From contig JAFAZE010000007.1 in assembly GCA_019239975.1 (NCBI GenBank), positions 57,595-121,594 on the forward strand: a stretch of DNA of 64,000 bases, in the 5' to 3' direction. The notes beneath the pieces are model-generated. The model was not told the DNA's origin and did not search any database. It saw only the letters and a program-made list of their open reading frames with translations. This DNA is from Streptosporangiaceae bacterium (lineage in GTDB: Bacteria > Actinomycetota > Actinomycetes > Streptosporangiales > Streptosporangiaceae). This document shows, in pieces, positions 30,076 to 38,113 of this stretch. The position numbers were made by a program, and so were the translations under genes. Each line of letters opens with the position of its first letter. Position 1 is the stretch's first letter.

Positions 30076-31680
30076 ATGACCGAACCGCGTGCCCGCGGGC
30101 TCGCGCCGGCCAGCCCGGGGCATATCGCGGGCGAGGACAACGAGCCGCTCAACCCGCTTCGCGATCCGCGCGACCGGCGGATCCCCCGGGTGGCCGGACC
30201 GTGCGTCCTGGTCATCTTCGGCGTCACCGGCGACCTTGCCAGGAAGAAGCTGATGCCGGCGGTCTACGACCTGGCCAACCGCGGCCTGCTGCCGCCCGGC
30301 TTCTCCCTGGTGGGTTTCGCCCGGCGGGACTGGGCCGACGAGGATTTCGCCCAGCTGACCTACCAGGCGGTGAAGGAGCACGCGAGGACCCCCTTTCGGG
30401 ACACCGTGTGGCAGCAGCTGAGCGAGGGCGTGCGGTTCGTCTCCGGTGAGTTCGACGATGACGACGCGTTCGACCGGCTGGCGCAGACCGTGCGGGAGCT
30501 CGACGCGGAGCGCGGCACCGGCGGGAACTACGCGTTCTACCTGTCCATACCGCCGCGGTTCTTCCCGGTCGTCGTCGAGCAGCTGAAGCGGTCGGGCCTG
30601 TCCACGCCCGGCCCGGCCGACGAGACCGGCCGCGCCTCCTGGCGCCGGGTGGTGATCGAGAAGCCGTTCGGCCACGACCTGGCCAGCGCCCGGGGGCTGA
30701 ACGACATCGTGGACGCGGTGTTCCCGCCGCACTCCGTGTTCCGCATCGACCATTACCTGGGCAAGGAGACGGTCCAGAACATCCTGGCTCTGCGCTTCGC
30801 CAACACCCTGTACGAGCCGATCTGGAACCGCAGCTACGTCGACCACGTGCAGATCACGATGTCCGAGGACATCGGCATCGGCGGCCGGGCCGGGTACTAC
30901 GACGGCATCGGCGCCGCGCGGGACGTGATCCAGAACCACCTGCTCCAGCTTCTCGCGCTGACCGCGATGGAGGAGCCCGTGTCGTTCGACGCGGACTCGC
31001 TCCGGATGGAGAAGGAGAAGGTTCTCTCCGCGGTCCGGCTGCCCGCCGACCTGGCCGCGGGCAGCGCCCGCGGGCAGTACGCGGCCGGCTGGCAGGGCGG
31101 CGTCCCGGTACCGGGGTACCTGGAGGAGGAGGGCATCCCGCCCGACTCGCGCACCGAGACGTACGCGGCGCTCCGGCTGACCGTTGACACCAGGCGCTGG
31201 GCGGGCGTTCCGTTCTACCTGCGCACCGGCAAGCGGCTGACCCGCCGGATGACCGAGATCGCGCTCATGTTCCAGCGGGCGCCGCACCTGCCCTTCACGG
31301 CCACCGATACCAAGGAGCTCGGCCAGAACGCGCTGGTGATCCGGGTGCAGCCGGACGAGGGTGTCACGGTCAGGTTCGGGTCCAAGGTGCCCGGCTCGGC
31401 CATGGAGGTGCGGGACGTCAACATGGACTTCGCGTACGGCGAGTCCTTCACGGAGTCCTCGCCCGAGGCCTACGAGCGGCTGCTGCTCGATGTCCTCATC
31501 GGCGACCCGCCGCTGTTCCCCCGGCAGGAGGAGGTCGAGCTGTCATGGCGCATCCTCGACCCGGTCGAGAAGTTCTGGGCGGAGTACACCAAGCCGGAGC
31601 AGTACCAGGCCGGCGCGGCCGGCCCCGCGTCCGCTGACGCGCTGATGGCTCGCGACGGGCGCAGCTGGAGGCGGCTGTGA
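30076..31680 (+). CDS. zwf: Glucose-6-phosphate 1-dehydrogenase
   Basis: 534 residues. The nucleotide site IFGVTGDLARKKLMP starts at about 46 and the catalytic signature RIDHYLGKE at about 223. It makes NADPH and 6-phosphogluconolactone. An N-terminal ~38-residue extension before the Rossmann fold is Pro/Arg-rich. ATG 30076 follows GGAGG. The stop overlaps the GTG of opcA (GTGA). Confidence 0.96.
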   Translation: MTEPRARGLAPASPGHIAGEDNEPLNPLRDPRDRRIPRVAGPCVLVIFGVTGDLARKKLMPAVYDLANRGLLPPGFSLVGFARRDWADEDFAQLTYQAVKEHARTPFRDTVWQQLSEGVRFVSGEFDDDDAFDRLAQTVRELDAERGTGGNYAFYLSIPPRFFPVVVEQLKRSGLSTPGPADETGRASWRRVVIEKPFGHDLASARGLNDIVDAVFPPHSVFRIDHYLGKETVQNILALRFANTLYEPIWNRSYVDHVQITMSEDIGIGGRAGYYDGIGAARDVIQNHLLQLLALTAMEEPVSFDADSLRMEKEKVLSAVRLPADLAAGSARGQYAAGWQGGVPVPGYLEEEGIPPDSRTETYAALRLTVDTRRWAGVPFYLRTGKRLTRRMTEIALMFQRAPHLPFTATDTKELGQNALVIRVQPDEGVTVRFGSKVPGSAMEVRDVNMDFAYGESFTESSPEAYERLLLDVLIGDPPLFPRQEEVELSWRILDPVEKFWAEYTKPEQYQAGAAGPASADALMARDGRSWRRL

Positions 31681-32615
31681 CTATCGACCTGACCGACACC
31701 ACCACCACAGCCATCGAGCACGCGCTGACCGAGGCGCGGCGGCGGCTCGGCGGGATGGCGGTGGGCATGGTGCTCACGCTGATCATCGTGACCGATGAGG
31801 CGGAGCAGTACGACGCGATCCGCGCGGCCAACGAGGCCGCCCGGGAGCACCCGGCGCGGGTGATCGCGGTCATCACCCGCAAGGCCAGGGCCGACTCGCG
31901 GCTGGATGCGGAGATCCGGGTCGGCGAGACCAGCCCGGGCGAGACGATCGTGCTGCGCATGTACGGCTCGCTCGGCCAGCACGCGGACTCGGTGGTCGCC
32001 CCGCTGCTGGTCCCGGACGTCCCGGTGGTCACCTGGTGGCCGGACAACGCCCCGTCGATCCCGGCGTCGGATCCGCTCGGCGCGCTCGCCCAGCGGCGTG
32101 TCACGGACTCGGCGGCCAGCGACACCCCGCGCGAGGCGCTGGCCTCCCTGGCGCGCGCCTACCACCCGGGCGACACCGACTTCGGGTGGACCCGCGCGAC
32201 ATCGTGGCGCACGCTGCTGGCCGCCACCCTCGACCAGCCGCACCCGCCGCTGGAGGGCGGCGAGGTGCAGGCGGAGGAGGGCAACCCGACGGCCGACCTG
32301 ATGGCCGCGTGGCTGAGCCTGCGGCTGGGAATCCCGGTGCGGCGCACCGTCTCCCCCGGCCCCGGCATCACCGGCGTGAGCTTCAGCACCGGGCCCGGCG
32401 CGATCGTGCTGAGCCGCCCGGACGGCCGGACGGCGACGCTGTCCTGGCCGGGGCGGCCCGACCGCATGGTCGCGCTGCACCGGCGGGACATCGGGGAACT
32501 GCTCGCCGAGGAGCTGCGCAGGCTCGACCCTGACGACGTGTACGCCGAGACGCTCGGCCGGCTGGAGGCCGGCGTCGCGGGAGCCGTCGACGCCCCTGGC
32601 GAGCTCAGCCTGTGA
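31677..32615 (+). CDS. opcA: OpcA, glucose-6-phosphate dehydrogenase assembly protein
   Basis: 312 residues. It matches OpcA by the N-terminal TTTAIEHALTEARRRLGGMAVGMVLTLIIV and the central VPDVPVVTWWPDNAP segment. OpcA supports oligomerisation and activation of G6PDH in actinobacteria and cyanobacteria. It overlaps zwf upstream and pgl downstream by 4 bases each, consistent with coupled production. Confidence 0.93.
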   Translation: MTIDLTDTTTTAIEHALTEARRRLGGMAVGMVLTLIIVTDEAEQYDAIRAANEAAREHPARVIAVITRKARADSRLDAEIRVGETSPGETIVLRMYGSLGQHADSVVAPLLVPDVPVVTWWPDNAPSIPASDPLGALAQRRVTDSAASDTPREALASLARAYHPGDTDFGWTRATSWRTLLAATLDQPHPPLEGGEVQAEEGNPTADLMAAWLSLRLGIPVRRTVSPGPGITGVSFSTGPGAIVLSRPDGRTATLSWPGRPDRMVALHRRDIGELLAEELRRLDPDDVYAETLGRLEAGVAGAVDAPGELSL

Positions 32616-33391
32616 CCACCCCGGAGATCGTCGTCCACGCCGACGCGGGGCTGCTCGCGAAGGCGGTCGCCGCGCGGCTGGTGACCAGGCTGGTCGACGC
32701 GGTCGCCGCGCGGGACACCGCGTCCCTCGTGCTGACCGGCGGCGGGATCGGCACGGCCGTGCTCGCCGAGCTGGCCGCGACGCCGGCCCGGGATGCCGTG
32801 GACTGGCGGCGTGTCGACATCTGGTGGGGCGACGAGCGGTTCCTCCCGGCCGGGCACCCGGAGCGCAACGAGACCGGGGCCCGCGCCGCGCTGCTCGACC
32901 ACGTGGACTGCGATCCCGCCCGGGTCCGCCCGATGCCGGGACCGGACGGCCCGGACGGCGACGATCCCGAAGCCGCGGCGGCCAGGTACGCGAGCTGGCT
33001 GCGCGCCGCGACGCGGCCGGAGGATCACGGCTCCGTGCCCTCCTTCGACATCCTGATGCTGGGCATCGGCCCCGAGGGCCACGTCGCGTCGCTGTTCCCC
33101 GGTATGCCGGCGCTCTACGACGAGCGCCCGGCCGTCGCGGTGCGCGGCTCCCCCAAGCCGCCTCCCACCCGGCTGACGCTGACGCTGCCCTCGATCCGGG
33201 CCGCGCGGGAGGTATGGATCCTCGCCTCCGGCGCGGAGAAGGCGGACGCGGTCGCGCTCGCGCTGTCCGACGCCGGGCCGGTCCAGGTCCCGGCCGCGGG
33301 GGCGCGCGGCAGGCAGCGCACGCTGTTCCTGCTCGACGCGGACGCCGCGGTCAAGATCCCGCCCGGGGTCGGCCGCCCGGCCGCGCACTGA
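32612..33391 (+). CDS. pgl: 6-phosphogluconolactonase
   Basis: 259 residues of the glucosamine-6-phosphate isomerase/6PGL fold. Typical blocks are LVLTGGGIGTAVLAEL, the WWGDERFLPAGHPERN motif and MLGIGPEGHVASLFPG. It hydrolyses the lactone made by Zwf, and closes the tkt-tal-zwf-opcA-pgl run. Note that this pgl is unrelated to the Pgl phage-defence genes downstream. Confidence 0.94.
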   Translation: MTTPEIVVHADAGLLAKAVAARLVTRLVDAVAARDTASLVLTGGGIGTAVLAELAATPARDAVDWRRVDIWWGDERFLPAGHPERNETGARAALLDHVDCDPARVRPMPGPDGPDGDDPEAAAARYASWLRAATRPEDHGSVPSFDILMLGIGPEGHVASLFPGMPALYDERPAVAVRGSPKPPPTRLTLTLPSIRAAREVWILASGAEKADAVALALSDAGPVQVPAAGARGRQRTLFLLDADAAVKIPPGVGRPAAH

Positions 33392-33431
33392 GATTCACCG
33401 GGCCCGCCGACCGCGTATGAGGAGGTAACCC

Positions 33432-33785
33432 GTGACGACCAGGCTGAACAAGCGCTCGTTCGCGTTCGCGCAAGATCTGATCAAGGACGGCAAGGTGGTC
33501 CGCGACCAGCGCGACGACTGGAGCGAGCACCAGCCCTCGACCCGCCAGGAAAACGAGTTCATCGAGGCCCACGGCTGGGACGAGTTCGAAAGCTGGCACC
33601 TCGGCATCGACGACGAGGCGTCCGAGAACACCAAGGCCAGGTACAAGTACCCGTACGGCGACTTCACGAAGGCGCACCGCTGCGGACTGCTCGCCGCGGA
33701 GACCCGGGCGGGCCGGAACAAGCACCGCGACATCGAAGACGCGACCCTCAAGCTGCGCGACATGATCGACGAGAAGGGCAGCTGA
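33432..33785 (+). CDS. Conserved hypothetical protein, 117 residues
   Basis: A soluble, charged protein beginning MTTRLNKRSFAFAQDLIKDG with the core WDEFESWHLGIDDEASENTKARYKYPYGDF. GAGGTAA precedes the GTG start. The pattern resembles a widespread uncharacterised actinobacterial family; no catalytic motif is evident. It is 40 bases after pgl in the same direction and may be read from the same transcript. Confidence 0.75.
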   Translation: MTTRLNKRSFAFAQDLIKDGKVVRDQRDDWSEHQPSTRQENEFIEAHGWDEFESWHLGIDDEASENTKARYKYPYGDFTKAHRCGLLAAETRAGRNKHRDIEDATLKLRDMIDEKGS

Positions 33786-33832
33786 CCCGAGCGGGTTATT
33801 CAGCAAGCGTCAGCGCGTTATGTGCCCAATGG

Positions 33833-34057
33833 TCAGCGGCGGGCGTTGCGCGGGTGGTTCTTGGCGCTGCGCTCGTTGCCGCGACGGTACTGGCCGGTCC
33901 AGCGGGCCATGACCTCCTGCGGGTCGTCCTGCTCGACTTCGGCCAGGAACGCCGCCGCCCGGCCGCCGCGCACCGCCGTCACGGCGCGGCCCCTGTGCGA
34001 AATAGACACTGAGCCATCCGCTCGGACCGCGTAGTCGAAACCCTCAGGGGCAGCCAT
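33833..34057 (-). CDS. Small conserved actinobacterial protein, 74 residues
   Basis: Begins MAAPEGFDYAVRADGSVSISHRGR and ends QYRRGNERSAKNHPRNARR. The N-terminal half is a short beta-rich part, the tail strongly basic. This arrangement recurs in small uncharacterised actinobacterial proteins; function unknown. It marks the last core-like gene before the accessory island. Confidence 0.7.
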   Translation of the reverse strand: MAAPEGFDYAVRADGSVSISHRGRAVTAVRGGRAAAFLAEVEQDDPQEVMARWTGQYRRGNERSAKNHPRNARR

Positions 34058-34109
34058 GCCAGGATCATTACACCCCGCGCCCCACGCCGCCAGAGATTTC
34101 CGCCCGGGC

Positions 34110-34313
34110 CGGTAGCCGAATCCGTCACGTTCTCAAAGCGGTTCCAGTCCGTAAGATTGCGGGTAAGGCGGTCAGGTACCTGATCCGGGCGCGCACCGCC
34201 CGCTGCCACTTCTTCGACTGCACCCGGCCCGCCACCGAATGCGATGCCGACCACACCGTGCCCAGGCCATCGGCCCGGCCTGCCAGTGTAATTTGGGCCC
34301 ATCGTGCAAACGA
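34110..34313 (+). pseudogene. Remnant of a DUF222-type HNH endonuclease C-terminus
   Basis: Translating in one frame gives AVRYLIRARTARCHFFDC then TRPATECDADHTVP, the CxxxxC...D-H core of the HNH nuclease found at the end of DUF222 (13E12-repeat) proteins. After TVP the homology moves to another frame, GPACQCNLGPSCKR, followed by TAA. So the piece is frameshifted and lacks both its N-terminus and its final HH residues. It indicates past mobile-DNA activity at this edge of the island. Confidence 0.6.
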
Positions 34314-34316
34314 TAA
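34305..34316. repeat. Direct repeat TGCAAACGATAA, copy A
   Basis: Twelve bases identical to 35305-35316, exactly 1000 bases away, with further partial matches either side (AT before, ACACA after). The pair brackets the mntA-hepT genes. Confidence 0.6.
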
Positions 34317-34361
34317 CCACACAGGTCAGACGATCCGGCGTAGCTGGCCACGAGGCTGCCG

Positions 34362-34790
34362 CTACGACTCAGGCTGTGCTCCGGTGACGTAGGCCACCAC
34401 CTGGCGTACGAATTCCTCAAGGTCGCCCAGGCTCTTCAGCCTGCCAACGACTATCGAGTCATCGACCACGATGTAGTCGTGCACGAGCACGTTACGGAAC
34501 CCGACGGCCTTGCGGATCGAGATAGCCAGCTCAGTTGCGAGGACTCCGTGCTCTCCTAGCAGCCGGACAGCGTCACCATTGTCGGTCGGGGGTCCCCAGC
34601 CTTCCGTGGCGCAGATGTGCTGCGCGACATCGACGCAGGCCTCGATGGCGGTAACGAAAGTGTACTTCACGCCGCGCAACCAGATGGGATCCTGGCGGCG
34701 CTTCTCGCTGGCTCTGGCTTCCTTCCGGAGGACGGCGGTGTCGTCGGCAATGCTCCGGAGCAGCCACAGTACCCGGTCTTCGTCTACCAC
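34362..34790 (-). CDS. hepT: HepT-family HEPN toxin (putative RNase)
   Basis: 142 residues, all-helical. The RX4HXY motif of HEPN nucleases is complete: Arg99-NVLV-His104-Asp-Tyr106. The family acts as ribonuclease or translation blocker and is neutralised by its MNT partner through AMPylation near this motif. The GTG start lies 3 bases after the mntA stop, so the two are translated as a pair. It sits inside the defence island. Confidence 0.85.
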   Translation of the reverse strand: MVDEDRVLWLLRSIADDTAVLRKEARASEKRRQDPIWLRGVKYTFVTAIEACVDVAQHICATEGWGPPTDNGDAVRLLGEHGVLATELAISIRKAVGFRNVLVHDYIVVDDSIVVGRLKSLGDLEEFVRQVVAYVTGAQPES

Positions 34791-34793
34791 GGG

Positions 34794-35183
34794 CTACCCG
34801 CGTCGGCCGCTGACACTGGCTGCGAACTCCCGGTGTGCGCGGGTGATACGCGGAAGCTCGTCGAAGTAGATTTTCCTGGTGGTAGCCTCCCACCGGACCC
34901 GGCTGACGGGATCATCCTCGAAGAGCAGCCTGCCATGTGCCGCTACCCGGCCGGCCAGCTCCAGCGGCGCATCGTCGAGTACCAGGAGGTCCACGCCAGG
35001 CGGCACCAAGATGTCGAACGCGTTCGGCGGCTGGCCGCCGAAGTACGCTGCGATGTCGATGTCCGAATCCGGGCGGTATTGCCCGGAGGCGCGACTGCCA
35101 TGCAGGTAGGCGAACCGTGCCCCGGCGTTCTTGAGCACGGCAGCGGACTCCGCTATCACTTCCGCTGCCCTGGCTTCATCCAT
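34794..35183 (-). CDS. mntA: MntA-family nucleotidyltransferase antitoxin
   Basis: 129 residues from ATG 35183. The minimal nucleotidyltransferase signature G29-S30-RASGQYRPDS-D41-I-D43 is intact, giving the Gly-Ser loop and the two metal-binding Asp. Known MntA proteins transfer AMP to the HEPN toxin and silence it. The open frame extends to 35324, but the extra 47 residues are unlike the family. It is the first gene of the mntA-hepT pair. Confidence 0.85.
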   Translation of the reverse strand: MDEARAAEVIAESAAVLKNAGARFAYLHGSRASGQYRPDSDIDIAAYFGGQPPNAFDILVPPGVDLLVLDDAPLELAGRVAAHGRLLFEDDPVSRVRWEATTRKIYFDELPRITRAHREFAASVSGRRG

Positions 35184-35304
35184 CTTCCCAGTCTGGCAGA
35201 TCAACGGGATGCTTGTTGGCTGGCGGCGGCCGCCCTGATGATCGGCAGCCAACGGCGAGGGCATCGACAGTGACCATCTATGCCAATGCAGCCACACTCC
35301 ATGA

Positions 35305-35316
35305 TGCAAACGATAA
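35305..35316. repeat. Direct repeat TGCAAACGATAA, copy B
   Basis: Second copy of the 12-base repeat, on the promoter side of mntA (about 120 bases upstream). It could be a target duplication, an att-like site, or an operator. Confidence 0.6.
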
Positions 35317-35357
35317 TGACACAATTATCCGCCTGGCTCAGGAAGTGGAGCCAGGTC

Positions 35358-35681
35358 ATGCACCACGAGGACAACGACGGCAAGTTCCCTGATGAGAGCC
35401 CGGTCGAGGTCCACTACCCGCGCTCGAAGCACGAGGAACATAGCGACCGCGAGCGGTGGCCGTGGCTGCCAGGAACCATCGTAGAACAGTGCGGCCCGGA
35501 CGAATGGTACGTATGCATAGAGGTTCGCGAGCTGGCCGTGCTGCGGAACGGCCGACGTGCGCCGCGCGGGACCGCCAGCCGTAACCTCTACTATCCCTGC
35601 TGCTTCCGGGACGGCTCGAAGATCCGGCCACCCGCATCGAGTGGCCCGGCGTCGGCGACGCGGCGTAGGGCGAGCCGGTGA
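35358..35681 (+). CDS. Small protein of integrative-plasmid type
   Basis: 107 residues from ATG 35358, chosen because GGAG lies 7 bases upstream; the frame is open from 35280. The core WPWLPGTIVEQCGPDEWYVCIEV...LYYPCCFRDGSKIRP, with paired cysteines and many aromatic residues, resembles small uncharacterised proteins that accompany SpdB-like genes on actinomycete integrative elements. No function is known. It overlaps the next gene by 4 bases (GTGA). Confidence 0.6.
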   Translation: MHHEDNDGKFPDESPVEVHYPRSKHEEHSDRERWPWLPGTIVEQCGPDEWYVCIEVRELAVLRNGRRAPRGTASRNLYYPCCFRDGSKIRPPASSGPASATRRRASR

Positions 35682-35947
35682 CCGGGGACCGGGTGATCCG
35701 CCTCACGATGGCGGCCGTGGTCTGCGCCGTGGCCGCATTCGCGGCGGTAGTCAGCTATTCCCACATCTATGGGCTGGGCCGGGCGCACGGACAGGACGGC
35801 ACGGCGCCCCGGGATCTATGGCATGTAACCCGGTTCCACACCGACGCACCAGAGGCCGTCGGACGGTCCGCACACCAGCTTGACTGCCCATGGGGCTACC
35901 ACGGAACAGCGCGCGGATATCCATGCCAGGACTGTGGCCGGCCCTAA
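35678..35947 (+). CDS. Small membrane protein resembling the N-terminus of SpdB/DUF2637
   Basis: 89 residues from GTG 35678. One membrane helix (VIRLTMAAVVCAVAAFAAVV, about 6-25) followed by SYSHIYGLGRAHGQDG closely fits the start of DUF2637 plasmid-spread proteins, which normally run past 200 residues with several helices. The rest here is unrelated, with CPWGYHGTARGYPCQDC, a possible small zinc site. It is either a truncated remnant or a separate small gene. Confidence 0.55.
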   Translation: MTGDRVIRLTMAAVVCAVAAFAAVVSYSHIYGLGRAHGQDGTAPRDLWHVTRFHTDAPEAVGRSAHQLDCPWGYHGTARGYPCQDCGRP

Positions 35948-35980
35948 ATGCGCGCCGAAATAGTCCAGTCATCCAATGAT

Positions 35981-38113
35981 TTATTGACGTTCGAAGCGGG
36001 AAGGCTCGGCTAGCACGGCGGCGGCATGGTCCAGGTCGGCGAGGCGCGTTGCGAGGGTTGCGACGGCTAGATGGCGAGGCAGGGCATCTGAGAATTTCAG
36101 TCCTGCCAGGGCCTTGTCGTCGATTTCCGGCAGGCAGAGATGCCCGCGCAGTTCTTTTACTGCCGTGGACCACGTCTGCGGGCGCAGGTCTGGGCGCAAC
36201 CGGATGCTCAGGTCGTCCACGCGCTGAGACTCATCGGCGAGGTTACCGAGGGTGGCCTTGAGCGTCGCATTGGCCCGGTAGCCGGCCCAGGTCCACCAGC
36301 GCAGATCATCGTCACCGCCGCTGACGACGGTCCCGTCGGGACGCGCGCGTCCGATGGAATCCGACCGCAGGGCCGCCAGGGTCCCGGCCGCGCGCCGGGT
36401 GAGGGTGACGGGCGGGTCGGCGCCCAGCAGCACGTCTCGCATGGCGCGGGCCAGTTCGTAGGAGGTGCCGCCTGGGACGCTGGTCAGCCAGCGAGCCCGG
36501 CCGCCGGACTCGGCGGGCTCGACGAAACAGCGGCGGCGCTTCCAGTCGGTCCAGGTAACCCGCCAGCTCCGCCCGCCGAGAAGCAGCAGCCTGGGTCCCT
36601 GCACTCCGTCGATGAGCAGGACCGGGTCGACGCGGCCGATCTCGTTCCTGCCATGCAGGACGGTGAATTCCGGCGGGGCGGTGAACACCGCCATCAGGCT
36701 CATGAAGTGGCGGCGGCCGAAGTGGCGCTCGGCTTCGGGACCGATGAACAGCATCCCGTCCTCGCGGTCCACGAAACCCTGCTCGATCAGGTAGTCGGCG
36801 ACCGGCCGGGCGGAGACCGTCAGCTCGGGCAGGGGCAGCCAGTCCTTCCAGAGGCCCTGTCCGACCCGCTTCTCTTGCAGGCACAGGGCGAGGAGCTGCT
36901 GGGCGACGATGTGCCTCGGCTCCGGCGGCGGAGCTACCTGTTCGACAAAGCCGCGGCTCCAGGCCAGGAGCAGGCCGGCGGCATGGAGGAGTTCGTCCTC
37001 GTTCAGGGCCAGGAACAGGCAGTTCCGCGTCGTGCCGGGGCGGCGACCGCTGCGGCCCAGGCGTTGAAGAAAGGCCGCGACCGTGGACGGTGAGTTCACC
37101 TGGATGACCCGGTCCAGGTCCCCGACGTCGACGCCAAGTTCCAGCGCGGATGTGGACACGATGACACAGTCGCGGGCCTCGGCGAACGCCTGCTCAGCGC
37201 GGCGGCGCTCATCCAGCGACAGCGAGGCGTGCACCAGGTGCGTGGTCACGCCGCGCACCCGCAGGTCGGCACCGAGCATCTCGACCAGGCGCTTGGAATC
37301 GCAGAACACCAGGCGCTTGTCGCCCCGGTACAGCTGCGCGATGACCTTGGCCGCGTTCTCCACGGTTCCGACGTAATCAAGCTGGACGTCCTGCCTAGGC
37401 CCGTTGTGGATCATTCCGAACGAAACGTGGCTCGACATCTCCTTCCCCCACTCCGGCTGCGGGGCGACGACCACGCTCGGCCGCTTTCCGACCCCCGATC
37501 CCTGTAGCCAGCGCAGCAGTTCCGCGGGGTTGCCGACGGTGGCGGACAGGCCGATCCGCTGCAGGGGATGCCCGCAGAGCCGGGTCAGCCGTTCCAGCAC
37601 CGCGAGCAGGTGCCATCCGCGGTCGCCGGAGCCGAACGCGTGGACCTCGTCCACGATGACGGCCTGCAGTCCGGCGAACAGCCTGTGGTGATCGACGTTG
37701 ACGCTGACCAGCATGGACTCGACGGACTCGGGGGTGGTGAGCAGGAGGTCAGGGGGATCAGCCATCATGGACCGCCGCTGCGAGCCGGCGGTGTCGCCGT
37801 GCCAGAGCGCCACCCGCCGCCCCGTCCAGCCACCGTAGGTTTCCAGTCTGGGCAGCAGGTTGTTGAGCAGTGCCTTCAGCGGGCACAGGTAGAGCACCGA
37901 CAGCCCGTGCCATCCTTCGGCGGCCATCCGCGACAGCGCGGGGAATGCGGCGGCTTCGGTCTTGCCTCCCGCCGTGGGGGCTAGCAGGAGCGCGTCCTGT
38001 CCGGCCACGATCGGGGCTATCGCCGCCCGCTGGAGGGGGCGCAGTTCGGTCCAGCCGAGCGTGCCCACCAGGTGGTGGGCAAGTGTGGGATGAAGGCCGA
38101 TCAGCTCGGTCAC
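35981..38113 (-). CDS. brxHI: BrxHI, Lhr-like DEAD/DEAH helicase of BREX type 2
   Basis: 710 residues. Superfamily 2 motifs: TAGGKT (about 44-49), DEVH (about 151-154) in VIVDEVHAFGSGDRG, LSATVGNP, and STSALELGVDVGDLDRV with QRLGRSGRRP (about 350-360). A C-terminal Lhr-type domain follows. BrxHI is the helicase of type 2 BREX systems. It is the last gene of the operon, overlapping brxD by 4 bases; the region past its stop has no clear terminator. Confidence 0.9.
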   Translation of the reverse strand: MTELIGLHPTLAHHLVGTLGWTELRPLQRAAIAPIVAGQDALLLAPTAGGKTEAAAFPALSRMAAEGWHGLSVLYLCPLKALLNNLLPRLETYGGWTGRRVALWHGDTAGSQRRSMMADPPDLLLTTPESVESMLVSVNVDHHRLFAGLQAVIVDEVHAFGSGDRGWHLLAVLERLTRLCGHPLQRIGLSATVGNPAELLRWLQGSGVGKRPSVVVAPQPEWGKEMSSHVSFGMIHNGPRQDVQLDYVGTVENAAKVIAQLYRGDKRLVFCDSKRLVEMLGADLRVRGVTTHLVHASLSLDERRRAEQAFAEARDCVIVSTSALELGVDVGDLDRVIQVNSPSTVAAFLQRLGRSGRRPGTTRNCLFLALNEDELLHAAGLLLAWSRGFVEQVAPPPEPRHIVAQQLLALCLQEKRVGQGLWKDWLPLPELTVSARPVADYLIEQGFVDREDGMLFIGPEAERHFGRRHFMSLMAVFTAPPEFTVLHGRNEIGRVDPVLLIDGVQGPRLLLLGGRSWRVTWTDWKRRRCFVEPAESGGRARWLTSVPGGTSYELARAMRDVLLGADPPVTLTRRAAGTLAALRSDSIGRARPDGTVVSGGDDDLRWWTWAGYRANATLKATLGNLADESQRVDDLSIRLRPDLRPQTWSTAVKELRGHLCLPEIDDKALAGLKFSDALPRHLAVATLATRLADLDHAAAVLAEPSRFERQ

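Noticed and set aside
26796..30227. 1143-residue minus frame across tkt and tal
   Set aside because: Antisense shadow: His/Arg/Val-rich, no domain, and fully covered by two clear enzymes on the plus strand.
34794..35324. Longer MntA from 35324
   Set aside because: The extra 47 residues are His/Trp-rich and unlike the family; ATG 35183 begins the conserved domain.
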